A stretch of 48,188 nt of DNA, taken from assembly GCA_016217675.1 (NCBI GenBank), contig JACRHC010000059.1:1-48188 (forward strand). The letters run 5' to 3'. Position numbers and translations under genes: made by a program. The notes beneath the pieces are model-generated. The model ran no database searches, was not told the DNA's origin, and saw nothing but the letters and a program-made list of their open reading frames with translations. Numbering within the stretch: the stretch's first letter is position 1; the number at the start of each line of letters is the position of its first letter. This DNA comes from Nitrospirota bacterium. Lineage in GTDB: Bacteria > Nitrospirota > Thermodesulfovibrionia > Thermodesulfovibrionales > UBA6898. Below are positions 40,384 to 48,188 of the stretch, piece after piece.

Positions 40384-41605
40384 AGCGCAAGGGCTCCACG
40401 GGGTTCAGTTTTGCAGCCTGCCACGCAGGATAGAGTGTAGCGACGAAACTGATAAAAATGGCAGAGAGCGATACGGTGACAAAGTCAAAAAGGCTCATCT
40501 TCACCGGCAGGTGGCTCAGATAGTAGACATCAGCAGGAAGCTTGATGATCTGGTATTTGTTCAGGATAATACCGAGCAGATATCCTCCGGTGATGCCGGT
40601 GAATGTGCCGATAAGGCCGATGAAAAGGCCCTGGAGCATAAAGATGGTCATAATACTCTTATTGGTCGCTCCTATGGCCTTCAGTATCGCAATCTCCCGG
40701 CTTTTCTCTATGACGTTCATGATCAGGTTGCTGATGATGTTGAATGATGCCACAAGAATGATCAGAACAAGGATTACGAACATCGCAAATTTCTCGAGTT
40801 TCAGGGCAGAAAAAAGGTTCTTGTTCATCTGCATCCAGTCGAGCACGAGATACCGCATGCCGAGGCTCTGCTGAAGCTGTTTCTTCACCTCAGGAGCCTT
40901 ATAAATATCCTTCAGCCTGAGTTCAATACCGGAAATGCTGTCTTTGAATCCGAAGAATTCCTGCGCAGGCTTCATGGCAGTCAGCACCAGGTTTGCATCA
41001 TATTCGAACATGCCGATTTCGAATATGGCCACAACGCGGAACTGTTTTACCTTGGGCAGCATACCCATAGGTCCGATCTCACCTACCGGAGAGACCACAT
41101 TGATCTCGTCATTAAGCAGAACGCCGAGGTTTGAAGCAAGCTCCTTGCCGATGATGATTCCGGGAATTTCCTTGTCCCCGGTGAGTCTTCTGAAATCGCC
41201 GTCCCTGATGTGGGAGAGAATCTCAGTTGTCTTTGCCTCTATCTCAGGCTCAATGCCCCGGATATAGACCCCGTGGGCCCTGTTGTTGAACGAGACCATG
41301 ACCTGGCCGATCACAAAGGGCGCATGGGAAAGGACCTCTTTATTGGAGGCGAGTTTTTCTGATATATGGGAAGCATCAGTAATCGCTCCCTTGTAATCTC
41401 TGATGATGATATGGGCATTTGCCCCGAGGATCTTTTTCTGCAGGTCCTGGTGGAAACCTGACATGACGGAAAGCACAACGAGGAGCGCCATCACACCGAC
41501 CGCAACGCCGCCAATTGAGATGGCAGTATTTACCGATACCCCTTTATGTTTCTTCTTCGACTTGAGATATCTGAAGGCGATAAATATCTGATAGGGCAGC
41601 TTCAT
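40376..41605 (-). CDS. lolC: Lipoprotein-releasing system permease (LolC/LolE)
   Basis: 409 residues. One helix near the N-terminus (G-V-S-V-N-T-A-I-S-I-G-G-V-A-V-G-V-M-A-L), a large periplasmic part and three C-terminal helices, with 'K-S-R-E-I-A-I-L-K-A-I-G-A-T' before the second. The end 'Y-P-A-W-Q-A-A-K-L-N-P-V-E-P-L-R-Y-E' is the family close. A single LolC/E gene means a homodimer (LolF-like) is likely, as in bacteria with one permease. It lies ten bases after lysS, an arrangement often seen outside the gammaproteobacteria. It would also sort the lipoproteins described in this window. Confidence 0.93.
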   Translation of the reverse strand: MKLPYQIFIAFRYLKSKKKHKGVSVNTAISIGGVAVGVMALLVVLSVMSGFHQDLQKKILGANAHIIIRDYKGAITDASHISEKLASNKEVLSHAPFVIGQVMVSFNNRAHGVYIRGIEPEIEAKTTEILSHIRDGDFRRLTGDKEIPGIIIGKELASNLGVLLNDEINVVSPVGEIGPMGMLPKVKQFRVVAIFEIGMFEYDANLVLTAMKPAQEFFGFKDSISGIELRLKDIYKAPEVKKQLQQSLGMRYLVLDWMQMNKNLFSALKLEKFAMFVILVLIILVASFNIISNLIMNVIEKSREIAILKAIGATNKSIMTIFMLQGLFIGLIGTFTGITGGYLLGIILNKYQIIKLPADVYYLSHLPVKMSLFDFVTVSLSAIFISFVATLYPAWQAAKLNPVEPLRYE

Positions 41606-41614
41606 CCGCAGGAC

Positions 41615-43090
41615 TTATTGTTCAGGCTTTAGCTGGGGGAAGAGGATCACGTCACGGATCGATTGCGAGTTGGTAAGAAGCATGACGAGCCTGTCAATAC
41701 CTATGCCTTCTCCTGCAGCAGGAGGCATGCCGTATTCAAGCGCCCTGATGAAGTCCTCATCCATCTCATGCGCCTCATCATCACCTGCCTGTTTTGCGGC
41801 GACCTGCTTCTCAAAGCGACCCCGCTGATCAAACGGATCATTCAGTTCAGAAAAGGCATTGGCGATTTCCCTGCCGCAGATGAAGAGTTCGAAGCGTTCA
41901 ACAAGCCCCGGATTGTCCGATTTTCTTTTGGCCAGGGGAGAAAGCTCTACCGGGTGATCCGTAATAAACGTCGGCTGAATAAGCCCCGGTTCGACCTTTT
42001 CCTTGAAAATCTCATCGAGGATCTTGCCCATGGACGAGCCGTTTGGGATATCGATCTTCTGTGCTCTGCCCCACAGCATGGCCTTCTCCTGATCATTGAA
42101 CACTTCTGCCGGAACCCCTGCCTTTTCAAGGGCCTCAAGCATCGGTATACGGGGCCACGGAGGCGTAAGGTCTATCATTTCATCGCCATACGGCATCTGG
42201 AGAGTGCCGATGGCCTTCATGGCGACCTCGGCAAAGAGCTCTTCGGTCAGGGACATAAGAAAATGGTAATCCTTATATGCGATATAGAACTCCAGCATCG
42301 AAAACTCAGGGTTGTGGCGCGTAGAGATGCCTTCATTTCTGAAGTTCTTGTTCAGTTCGTACACGCGTTCGTACCCGCCTACCAGCAGTCTTTTCAGATA
42401 GAGTTCAGGGGCGATCCTGAGATAAAGGTCAGTGTCCAGCGCATTATGATGTGTTTTAAAAGGACGGGCTGTTGCGCCGCCCGGTATCTGGTGCATCATC
42501 GGAGTCTCTACTTCGATAAAGCCCTTTGATTCGAGAAAATCCCGCACGCCCTTGATGATCCTGCCCCGCTTCGCAAAGTTCTCCCTCACTTCGGGATTCA
42601 CGATGAGGTCTATGTACCGTTGCCGATACCGTATCTCGATATCCTTGAGGCCGTGCCATTTTTCGGGCAGCGGTCTGATAGACTTGGTCAGCAGAGTGAA
42701 CGACTCGACTTCAACGGTCAGTTCGTCGGTCTTTGTTCTGAAGAGAGAACCCCTGATGCCGATAATATCACCGATATCGAGTTTTCTGAGCAGCTTATAG
42801 CTTTCGCCGAGCATGTCTTTCTTAAAATAGATCTGAATCTTGCCTGTCGCATCCTGAATATGTGCAAAAGCGGCCTTGCCAAAGTCCCTCATGGCTACGA
42901 TCCTGCCTGCAAGGGAACAGGAGATCTTTTCGGTCTCGAGGCTCTCCTTTAGGGTAGAACCGTATGCTGCCCGCAGATCTGCAGTATGATCATCTGCCTC
43001 GTAGGTGCCGCCATAAGGCTTTATGCCGAGCTCTTTCAGCTCTGCAACCTTCTTGATGCGCTGTTCGATCAGTTCATTGGTATCTTCCAC
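41615..43090 (-). CDS. lysS: Lysyl-tRNA synthetase, class II
   Basis: 491 residues, the usual length. The N-terminal OB-fold anticodon domain includes 'L-A-G-R-I-V-A-M-R-D-F-G-K-A-A-F-A-H-I-Q-D'. Class II motif 2 is 'F-R-N-E-G-I-S-T-R-H-N-P-E-F' and motif 3 is 'G-E-G-I-G-I-D-R-L-V-M-L-L'. It charges tRNA-Lys in the cytoplasm. It heads the lysS-lolC-lolD operon and has its own good promoter. The sequence is ordinary and complete. Confidence 0.98.
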   Translation of the reverse strand: MEDTNELIEQRIKKVAELKELGIKPYGGTYEADDHTADLRAAYGSTLKESLETEKISCSLAGRIVAMRDFGKAAFAHIQDATGKIQIYFKKDMLGESYKLLRKLDIGDIIGIRGSLFRTKTDELTVEVESFTLLTKSIRPLPEKWHGLKDIEIRYRQRYIDLIVNPEVRENFAKRGRIIKGVRDFLESKGFIEVETPMMHQIPGGATARPFKTHHNALDTDLYLRIAPELYLKRLLVGGYERVYELNKNFRNEGISTRHNPEFSMLEFYIAYKDYHFLMSLTEELFAEVAMKAIGTLQMPYGDEMIDLTPPWPRIPMLEALEKAGVPAEVFNDQEKAMLWGRAQKIDIPNGSSMGKILDEIFKEKVEPGLIQPTFITDHPVELSPLAKRKSDNPGLVERFELFICGREIANAFSELNDPFDQRGRFEKQVAAKQAGDDEAHEMDEDFIRALEYGMPPAAGEGIGIDRLVMLLTNSQSIRDVILFPQLKPEQ

Positions 43091-43116
43091 GATTACCTCT
43101 TTCGAAAATGTTATGG

Positions 43117-43146
43117 ATTATAATGATTTGTGCGGATCAAGGTCAA
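43117..43146 (-). promoter_or_regulatory. Sigma-70 promoter for lysS-lolC-lolD
   Basis: On the minus strand TTGACC (43141-43146), an 18-base spacer and a perfect TATAAT (43117-43122). The lysS ATG at 43090 lies about 20 bases beyond the likely start of transcription. Confidence 0.68.
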
Positions 43147-43161
43147 GAAACGGGGAAGGGT

Positions 43162-43776
43162 CTATTTCTTCTGTTTATACTTCTCCATAAGATAGCCGAT
43201 GAGGGATTCCACTCTTGATGCCAGTTTGTCAGGGTCGGGATCCGAGCCTTTGTTTACATAGTTGGCCGGTTCCAGATTTTCCATCTGCCTTCTCAGGTTA
43301 TCGTCAGCCTTTTCGGCAGAGAAGAACATGATCGGCGTCTTCTTGGTATCGTTTTGCGATTCAAGGGAGCGCATGAGTCTGGCTGCGGTGAGCCCGTCCA
43401 TGACCGGCATGTTGAGGTCAATGATCGCTATGTCGATTATCTTCTTCTCATTCAGGAGCTTCGAGTAGGCTGCTATAAGTTCAAGACCGTTCTGGAAGGC
43501 CATGACCTGGGAAGAGAACTTTCTGGCACGGAGCAGATCTTCAATGATTTTGCGGGTGTAGTGTGAGTCGTCTGTTACCAGTGCATAGCTTTCAGTTGGT
43601 GCAGGCTGCTTCTGGACTGTCTCCGGCTTTTTTGACTCCCAGAGGTTCTGAATGTCAAGGGTGAAGCCGCAGTAAGCGCATGTGACTTCAAGCCTTTCAT
43701 TTCTCTTGAAAGTGTTGAAAGGAACCTGGTCCCCGCAGCATAAACAATATTTTGTTTCGTCCCCCATCTTGAGCAT
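43162..43776 (-). CDS. Zinc-ribbon plus response-regulator receiver protein
   Basis: 204 residues. The N-terminus is a small zinc ribbon with C11-x2-C14 and C33-x2-C36. From about 62 there is a complete receiver domain: acidic pair D69-D70 ('L-V-T-D-D-S'), phospho-acceptor D120 in 'I-I-D-L-N-M-P-V-M-D-G', and lysine in 'V-N-K-G-S'. There is no DNA-binding or other output domain, so it may signal through protein contacts, with the zinc ribbon as output or sensor. No histidine kinase is adjacent. An ATG at 43767 is an alternative start. Single-domain receivers with a leading zinc ribbon are seen in several anaerobic lineages, but the pathway here is unknown. Confidence 0.86.
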   Translation of the reverse strand: MLKMGDETKYCLCCGDQVPFNTFKRNERLEVTCAYCGFTLDIQNLWESKKPETVQKQPAPTESYALVTDDSHYTRKIIEDLLRARKFSSQVMAFQNGLELIAAYSKLLNEKKIIDIAIIDLNMPVMDGLTAARLMRSLESQNDTKKTPIMFFSAEKADDNLRRQMENLEPANYVNKGSDPDPDKLASRVESLIGYLMEKYKQKK

Positions 43777-43921
43777 TCATTATAAAGAAGCATGGTCTTG
43801 ATTGCAAGGGGGTATTGTTACCGGAATTTTGCTAAAATAATTTCGGTAAAAGAAGGCCGTTGCTCTGTCCGGCGGCAATATATATATGCAGGAGACGAAA
43901 AAAAGTGGGTGAGGTGACATC

Positions 43922-45301
43922 TTGAAGCTTACGTTTTTGGGCGGTGTTCGGACGGTAACAGGGTCGTGCTACCTTCTGCAGGGAAAGGATTTCAGGATAT
44001 TGGTTGAGTGCGGCATGTACCAGGGTCATGACTCAGAGGCGGTGAACAGGCGCCCATTCTCTTTCGACCCTGCTGAGATCGATTGTCTCTTCCTGACCCA
44101 CTCTCATCTTGACCATATTGGCCTTGTGCCGAGGCTTGTGAAGGAAGGGTTCAGGGGAAGGATCTTTGCCACGTCTGCCACGGCAGATATTGTCGAGCTG
44201 ATCCTGAGAGACTCTGCCCATATTCAGGAGTCTGACACGGAGTGGTACAATAGAAAGGCCCTGAGGACAGGGCATGCGCTTAAGGAGCCTCTTTATCAAT
44301 CCCGGGATGTTGATATGGTCATGCCCCTCATACAACGGAAGCATTATAACAGGATAGAACAGCTCCGGCAGGGCGTTCGGTACCGTTTTGTGAATGCCGG
44401 CCATATCCTCGGCTCCTCCACCCTTGAGCTTTGGTATGATGAGGACGGCAGAGAGAAGAAGATCTCATTTTCCGGAGATATCGGCAAAAAGGAAAATCCT
44501 ATCGTCAGTGATCCGGTCTTTGTCGAAGAGACTGACTATCTCACGATCGAATCTACCTATGGCAACCGCAACCATAAGGACATGGAGGCATCTATCGAAG
44601 AGCTTGTGGATGTGATCAAGACCACGTTCAGGAAGGGAGGGAATGTGATTATCCCCTCTTTTGCGCTCGGACGGACACAGGATCTGCTCTTTATTCTGAA
44701 CAAACTGGTCAAGCAGGACAGGCTTTTCAGGATCAATGTATATATTGACAGCCCTCTTGGTGAACGCATAACAAAGGTCTATGCAGCTCATCCCGAATAT
44801 TTTGATGAAGAAGGAAGAGAGTTCTTTACACTTGAAAGCAGGGATGCGTTGAGGCTCCATTTTACGAAGAAACCCGAAGAGTCCATGGCCCTCAACAGGA
44901 TCAAAAAAGAGGCGATCATCATTTCGAGCTCAGGCATGTGCGAAGGAGGCAGGGTGAGGCATCATCTGAAGCACAACCTCTGGCGGAGAGAGAGCAGCAT
45001 TGTCTTTGTTGGTTATCAGGCAGAAGGAACGCTTGGTCGTCAGATCGTGGACGGTGCAAAGGTCGTCGAGGTGCTCGGTGAAGATGTCGTTGTCCGGGCA
45101 GGTATCCACACGCTTGGCGGCTTTTCGGCACATGCTGACCAACGCGAACTCCTTGAATGGATAGGACAGTTCAGGAACAGACCTGAAATATTTATTGTCC
45201 ACGGTGAAGAGCAGTCATCGCTTGCATTCCAGGATGCCATACAGAAAAGATTTTCCTATCCAACGCATGTTCCGACGTTGGGAGAGGTGTTCGATATTTG
45301 A
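43922..45301 (+). CDS. Metallo-beta-lactamase / beta-CASP RNase-type protein
   Basis: 459 residues from a TTG start with GAGGTGA upstream. The metallo-beta-lactamase motifs are present: 'F-L-T-H-S-H-L-D-H-I-G' (zinc ligands), 'N-A-G-H-I-L-G-S' and 'F-S-G-D-I-G'. The beta-CASP part has 'P-S-F-A-L-G-R-T-Q', 'S-S-S-G-M-C-E-G-G-R', 'G-G-F-S-A-H-A-D-Q' and the last histidine in 'V-H-G-E'. This is the CPSF73-like family of RNA-processing nucleases, distinct in length from RNase J. It probably degrades or trims RNA in the cytoplasm. It is convergent with the yfcE-like gene, ten bases apart. Confidence 0.93.
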   Translation: MKLTFLGGVRTVTGSCYLLQGKDFRILVECGMYQGHDSEAVNRRPFSFDPAEIDCLFLTHSHLDHIGLVPRLVKEGFRGRIFATSATADIVELILRDSAHIQESDTEWYNRKALRTGHALKEPLYQSRDVDMVMPLIQRKHYNRIEQLRQGVRYRFVNAGHILGSSTLELWYDEDGREKKISFSGDIGKKENPIVSDPVFVEETDYLTIESTYGNRNHKDMEASIEELVDVIKTTFRKGGNVIIPSFALGRTQDLLFILNKLVKQDRLFRINVYIDSPLGERITKVYAAHPEYFDEEGREFFTLESRDALRLHFTKKPEESMALNRIKKEAIIISSSGMCEGGRVRHHLKHNLWRRESSIVFVGYQAEGTLGRQIVDGAKVVEVLGEDVVVRAGIHTLGGFSAHADQRELLEWIGQFRNRPEIFIVHGEEQSSLAFQDAIQKRFSYPTHVPTLGEVFDI

Positions 45302-45311
45302 GAAGCAGTTG

Positions 45312-45791
45312 TTAGAGTTCGAGCAGTTCAGCGGACAGCGAAGAAAGATCAGCAATCGCCATAGTTGATTTGCCATAGAGCCAGCCGCTCAATTCCCCCG
45401 GGTTTACGATAAGGGTGTTGCCCTGTTTCCGGATGTCAGGGGTATGGGTGTGGCCGTACACAATGAGGTCAAAATGATTGCTCTCTGCCAGCGCCTCCAC
45501 CACATGCTGTTCATGCATGATCACGATCTTCTTTTCCGCCAGTTCCAAAACATACGGCTGTGTAAATATACGGCCCTGTGATAGTTTTTGGAGCAACACG
45601 CGCTCGCCATCGTTGTTGCCGTATATGCCGGTGAAATCGCATTGAAGATGCTTTAATGCCCTGAAGGTGAACGGAGAACAGAAATCTCCTGCATGAATGA
45701 CATGCTCGACCTTTCGTTCGTTCAGGATCGCTACGGCCTTGTGTATGGCCGGCAGATTATCGTGGGTGTCTGAAATTATTCCGATGAACAT
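45312..45791 (-). CDS. YfcE/MJ0936-family metallophosphoesterase
   Basis: 159 residues of the calcineurin-like fold. The metal motifs are in order: 'I-S-D-T-H-D-N-L', 'H-A-G-D-F', 'G-N-N-D-G-E', 'M-H-E-Q-H' and 'Y-G-H-T-H-T-P'. Members hydrolyse phosphodiesters, including cyclic or model substrates; the natural one is usually unknown. It follows the chromate transporter pair on the same strand by 15 bases and may share their transcript. Confidence 0.93.
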   Translation of the reverse strand: MFIGIISDTHDNLPAIHKAVAILNERKVEHVIHAGDFCSPFTFRALKHLQCDFTGIYGNNDGERVLLQKLSQGRIFTQPYVLELAEKKIVIMHEQHVVEALAESNHFDLIVYGHTHTPDIRKQGNTLIVNPGELSGWLYGKSTMAIADLSSLSAELLEL

Positions 45792-45806
45792 AGCTATATC
45801 TCCTGA

Positions 45807-46322
45807 TCAGAAAAAGAATGCGCCGATAAGCCCGGCGCCGAGAATAATGAAAGAAGGGTCGATCCTGGTAAACGTGATGCATGCAAAGCTGCAGAGTGCT
45901 ATGGCGAATGTGCCAGGATCAACGAGAGACGTGTTGCCGAGAGAAACGGCAACAGCAGCAAGCAGGCCGATGACCGCACTTTTGATGCCCGTAAAGCCTG
46001 CAGCAATGAACTCAGATTCCCTGTAAGCGTAATAATATTTCACTGCAAGCGTGACGATTATCAAACTCGGGAGATAAGAGCATATAACTGCCAAAAGGGA
46101 GCCTGTGAGACCGTGGAGCTTGAATCCGATAAATGCGTTCATAACGGTCAGAGGTCCGGGTGATAACTGTCCTATGGCAATTGCGTCGAGGAACTCCTGG
46201 TTGGTTAGCCAGTGGTGCTTGTCCACGAATTCACGCTGCAGAAGCGGAAGCATGGCATACCCTCCGCCAATGGTCAGGGCGTTAATATAAAAAAGAATCC
46301 AGCAGAGGAGGAGCAGGCTCAT
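45807..46322 (-). CDS. chrA2: Chromate transporter, second half (ChrA C-terminal-type subunit)
   Basis: 171 residues with about six membrane helices. Family landmarks are 'G-G-G-Y-A-M-L-P-L-L-Q-R-E-F-V', 'W-L-T-N-Q-E-F-L-D-A-I-A-I-G-Q-L-S-P-G-P-L' and 'A-F-I-G-F-K'. It is one of two short paralogous chains replacing the usual single long ChrA; the two overlap by four bases (ATGA), so they are made together and probably form a heterodimer. ChrA proteins export chromate in exchange for sulfate, or carry related anions. Confidence 0.9.
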   Translation of the reverse strand: MSLLLLCWILFYINALTIGGGYAMLPLLQREFVDKHHWLTNQEFLDAIAIGQLSPGPLTVMNAFIGFKLHGLTGSLLAVICSYLPSLIIVTLAVKYYYAYRESEFIAAGFTGIKSAVIGLLAAVAVSLGNTSLVDPGTFAIALCSFACITFTRIDPSFIILGAGLIGAFFF

Positions 46323-46882
46323 CTGGATTTATTCCTGAAGAGGATAAAGCCGGCTGCACCGGCTGTCAGGATGATCATGATAGGACTGACCTTGAACAGG
46401 GCTAACAGGACGAATGCAGCAACGGCAACGAGCAGGGTTTTGTGATCTTTAAGGGTCTTTCTGGACATGGTGAAAATAATGGAAAGGAGCAGTCCAATAA
46501 CAGCTGCTCCAATACCTTTCATGATTGGCCTGAGTATGGCATGTTCTTTTATCTTCATATAAAAGACCGCAAGCAGGATTGCTGTGATCGTGCCGGTAAA
46601 TATCTGGCCTGCTGTGGATGCCAGAGCGCCTCTCAGTTTTCTCAGTCTGTACCCGATGCAGATCCCTGAGTTGACAATGGGAGCACCCGGAGTCATCTGG
46701 CCGATCGCAATGCTTTCAATATATTCGTCGTGAGAGATCCATCTGCGCTTCTCCACAAGTTCCCTTTCAAAAAAAGAGAGCATGGAGTACACACCGCCGA
46801 AGGCAAACGTGCCGATCTTTAAAAATACAAGAAATATTCTTGCAACGCTTGGAGGCTGAGACAGGTCATCAGGAGCTTTCAT
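46319..46882 (-). CDS. chrA1: Chromate transporter, first half (ChrA N-terminal-type subunit)
   Basis: 187 residues with six or so membrane helices. It shows 'F-G-G-V-Y-S-M-L-S-F-F-E-R-E-L-V', 'W-I-S-H-D-E-Y-I-E-S-I-A-I-G-Q-M-T-P-G-A-P-I-V' and 'C-I-G-Y-R'. It is homologous to its downstream partner, showing that the pair derives from the duplication that fused into long ChrA in other bacteria. Its stop overlaps the partner's start. No ribosome site of note precedes the ATG at 46882. No chromate-response regulator is nearby. Confidence 0.9.
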   Translation of the reverse strand: MKAPDDLSQPPSVARIFLVFLKIGTFAFGGVYSMLSFFERELVEKRRWISHDEYIESIAIGQMTPGAPIVNSGICIGYRLRKLRGALASTAGQIFTGTITAILLAVFYMKIKEHAILRPIMKGIGAAVIGLLLSIIFTMSRKTLKDHKTLLVAVAAFVLLALFKVSPIMIILTAGAAGFILFRNKSR

Positions 46883-47018
46883 GAGAAAAGTTTAGCATAA
46901 TCAGTGTGCCTTATGGGCAGGACTTGAGGGTGAAGGTTCTTTATAAAATTGTGCCTGATATGATATTTTAAAAAGCAGCGAGTCTGAGAGATTCACGCAG
47001 ATTCTGAAAGGAAAAATT

Positions 47019-48188
47019 ATGGCTTTGACATTGGCAGAAAAGATATTTAAATCGCATTTGAGAGATGAGCCCTTTCCCGGGACCAAGGTGCTCGATCTTG
47101 ATGTTGTGATGTGTCACGAGATCACGACGCCGATCGCAATCAACGACCTTGTGGCGCGCGGTATGGACAGGGTCTTTAATCCCGACAAGATTAAGGTTGT
47201 TATCGATCATGTCACTCCGGCAAAAGACACCAAGACAGCACTACAGGGCAAGATACTGAGGGACTGGGCCAGAAGGCAGAAGATAAAGGATTTTTTCGAT
47301 ATCGGCAAAAATGGTGTATGTCATGCGCTCTTCCCTGAGCAGGGTTTTATCAGACCGGGGTATACGGTTATTATGGGAGATTCTCATACCTGCACGCATG
47401 GAGCCTTTGGCGCCTTTGCTGCAGGTGTCGGAACGACCGACCTTGAGGTCGGCATCCTGAAGGGCGTATGCGCGTTCCGCGAGCCGAAGACGATCAGGAT
47501 AAACGTGAACGGCGCCCTGCCTGCGTCGGTCTATGCAAAGGACGTCATTTTGAGGATCATAAAGGAACTAACGGTCAAAGGCGCGACAGACTGCGTTATA
47601 GAGTTTCATGGCAGCGTGGTAAAGAAGATGTCCATGGAAAGCAGGATGACGCTCTGCAATATGGCGATCGAGGCTGGAGGCACCTCAGGTATCTGCATGC
47701 CTGACAAGGTGACGGTCGATTATCTCTGGCCCTTTATTTCATCTGAATACGCAGATAAAAAGGCTGCAGTTGCTGATTTCAAGAAGTGGTGGTCGGATAA
47801 GGGCTGCAGATATGAAAAGGTGATTGACCTTGATGTGACGAACATGGAGCCGCAGGTGACCGTTGGTTTTAAGCCGGATGAAGTGAAGAATGTCTCAGAG
47901 GTTGCCGGGACACCTGTAGATCAGGTTTATATCGGATCCTGCACAAACGGCAGGCTTGAGGACCTTCGCATTGCAGCTCAGTATCTGAAAGGAAGGACCA
48001 TTGCCCCGACGGTGAGAGGTATTGTCTCTCCAGCCACGCCCAAGGTGTTCAGGGATGCTGACAAACTGGGCTATATAAGGATATTCATGGACGCAGGGTT
48101 CTGCGTAACCAACCCCACCTGCGGAGCATGCCTGGGTATGAGCAGCGGCGTACTTGCACCCGGCGAGGTCTGTGCCTCAACAACGAAC
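47019..48188 (+). CDS. leuC: 3-isopropylmalate dehydratase, large subunit, 3' end beyond window
   Basis: 390 codons from the ATG at 47019 (AAAGGA upstream), open to the window end. It starts MALTLAEKIFKSHLRDEPFP. It has the aconitase-family segments 'V-V-I-D-H-V-T-P', 'I-M-G-D-S-H-T-C-T-H-G-A-F-G-A-F-A', 'G-S-C-T-N-G-R' and 'N-P-T-C-G-A-C-L-G'. The cysteines of the last two hold the [4Fe-4S] cluster. The length and motif spacing fit the archaeal/anaerobe LeuC/homoaconitase class of about 420 residues, so only some 30 residues are missing. It isomerises isopropylmalate in leucine synthesis with a separate LeuD subunit, which would lie to the right. A homoaconitase or citramalate role is possible for this class. 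Confidence 0.92.
   Translation, partial: MALTLAEKIFKSHLRDEPFPGTKVLDLDVVMCHEITTPIAINDLVARGMDRVFNPDKIKVVIDHVTPAKDTKTALQGKILRDWARRQKIKDFFDIGKNGVCHALFPEQGFIRPGYTVIMGDSHTCTHGAFGAFAAGVGTTDLEVGILKGVCAFREPKTIRINVNGALPASVYAKDVILRIIKELTVKGATDCVIEFHGSVVKKMSMESRMTLCNMAIEAGGTSGICMPDKVTVDYLWPFISSEYADKKAAVADFKKWWSDKGCRYEKVIDLDVTNMEPQVTVGFKPDEVKNVSEVAGTPVDQVYIGSCTNGRLEDLRIAAQYLKGRTIAPTVRGIVSPATPKVFRDADKLGYIRIFMDAGFCVTNPTCGACLGMSSGVLAPGEVCASTTN

Noticed and set aside
41663-42529. Plus-strand frame of 288 codons
   Set aside because: It is opposite lysS, whose class II motifs are intact; no family signature is seen.
1-48188. Insertion sequences, prophage, CRISPR arrays, tRNA or rRNA genes
   Set aside because: No transposase or integrase motifs, regularly spaced repeats or tRNA/rRNA-like segments were seen on either strand.

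Overview
The window comes from a Gram-negative, chemotrophic bacterium of moderate GC. The evidence is LolC/E and LolD, an outer-membrane beta-barrel, several lipobox proteins and periplasmic c-type haem proteins. The two-subunit B12 methylmalonyl-CoA mutase, the ferredoxin-fused EtfA and the DUF2318/NosL metal genes suggest an anaerobic or microaerobic lineage such as Nitrospirota or Desulfobacterota. No decisive taxonomic marker (rRNA, tRNA, dsr) is present, so this is inference. I see no tRNA, rRNA, CRISPR array, transposase or prophage.

Layout. 1-1.8 kb (minus): a DinB-like protein, two tandem 34-37 aa single-pass membrane microproteins sharing a G-W-W-x-x-H motif, a small membrane protein and an ECF sigma factor cut by the window edge. 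1.9-5.7 kb (plus): outer-membrane barrel, two YtkA/FixH-like exported proteins, an unknown helical protein and a MauG/CcpA-type di-haem peroxidase. 5.7-5.9 kb: palindromic GGGGAGG-type repeats. 6.5-19 kb (plus): etfB, ferredoxin-etfA, a malonyltransferase, sucC, sucD, both mutase subunits, the MeaB GTPase, epimerase, and propionyl-CoA carboxylase beta and alpha. This is a complete route between propionyl-CoA and succinate. 19-26.5 kb: small lipoprotein, O-antigen-ligase/TPR protein, secreted beta-domain protein, DUF2207 and LemA.

26.7-31.3 kb (plus) is the most interesting part. Two paralogous subtilisin-like lipoproteins end in the same tripartite tail (Gly-run, C-S-I-G, transmembrane helix, basic end). 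They flank one CPBP-family (Rce1-like) glutamic intramembrane protease. This looks like a self-contained protein-sorting module of the myxosortase type, with the enzyme lying between its two likely substrates.

31.4-35.3 kb: phospholipase D/cardiolipin synthase, leucyl aminopeptidase coupled to a Zn phospholipase C-like protein, and a DsrE-like protein. 35.6-39.6 kb: a metal/redox locus with a one-haem exported protein, an FtsX-type permease and ATPase, a DUF2318 lipoprotein and a NosL-like protein. 39.7-43.1 kb (minus): lysS-lolC/E-lolD. 43.2-48.2 kb: zinc-ribbon response regulator, beta-CASP RNase-like protein, YfcE phosphoesterase, split chromate transporter, and leuC running off the end. 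No gene-free stretch exceeds 300 bases. The largest gaps (5695-5974, 9332-9576, 26485-26720, 35290-35582) hold repeats, an inverted repeat or promoter-like sites described below.
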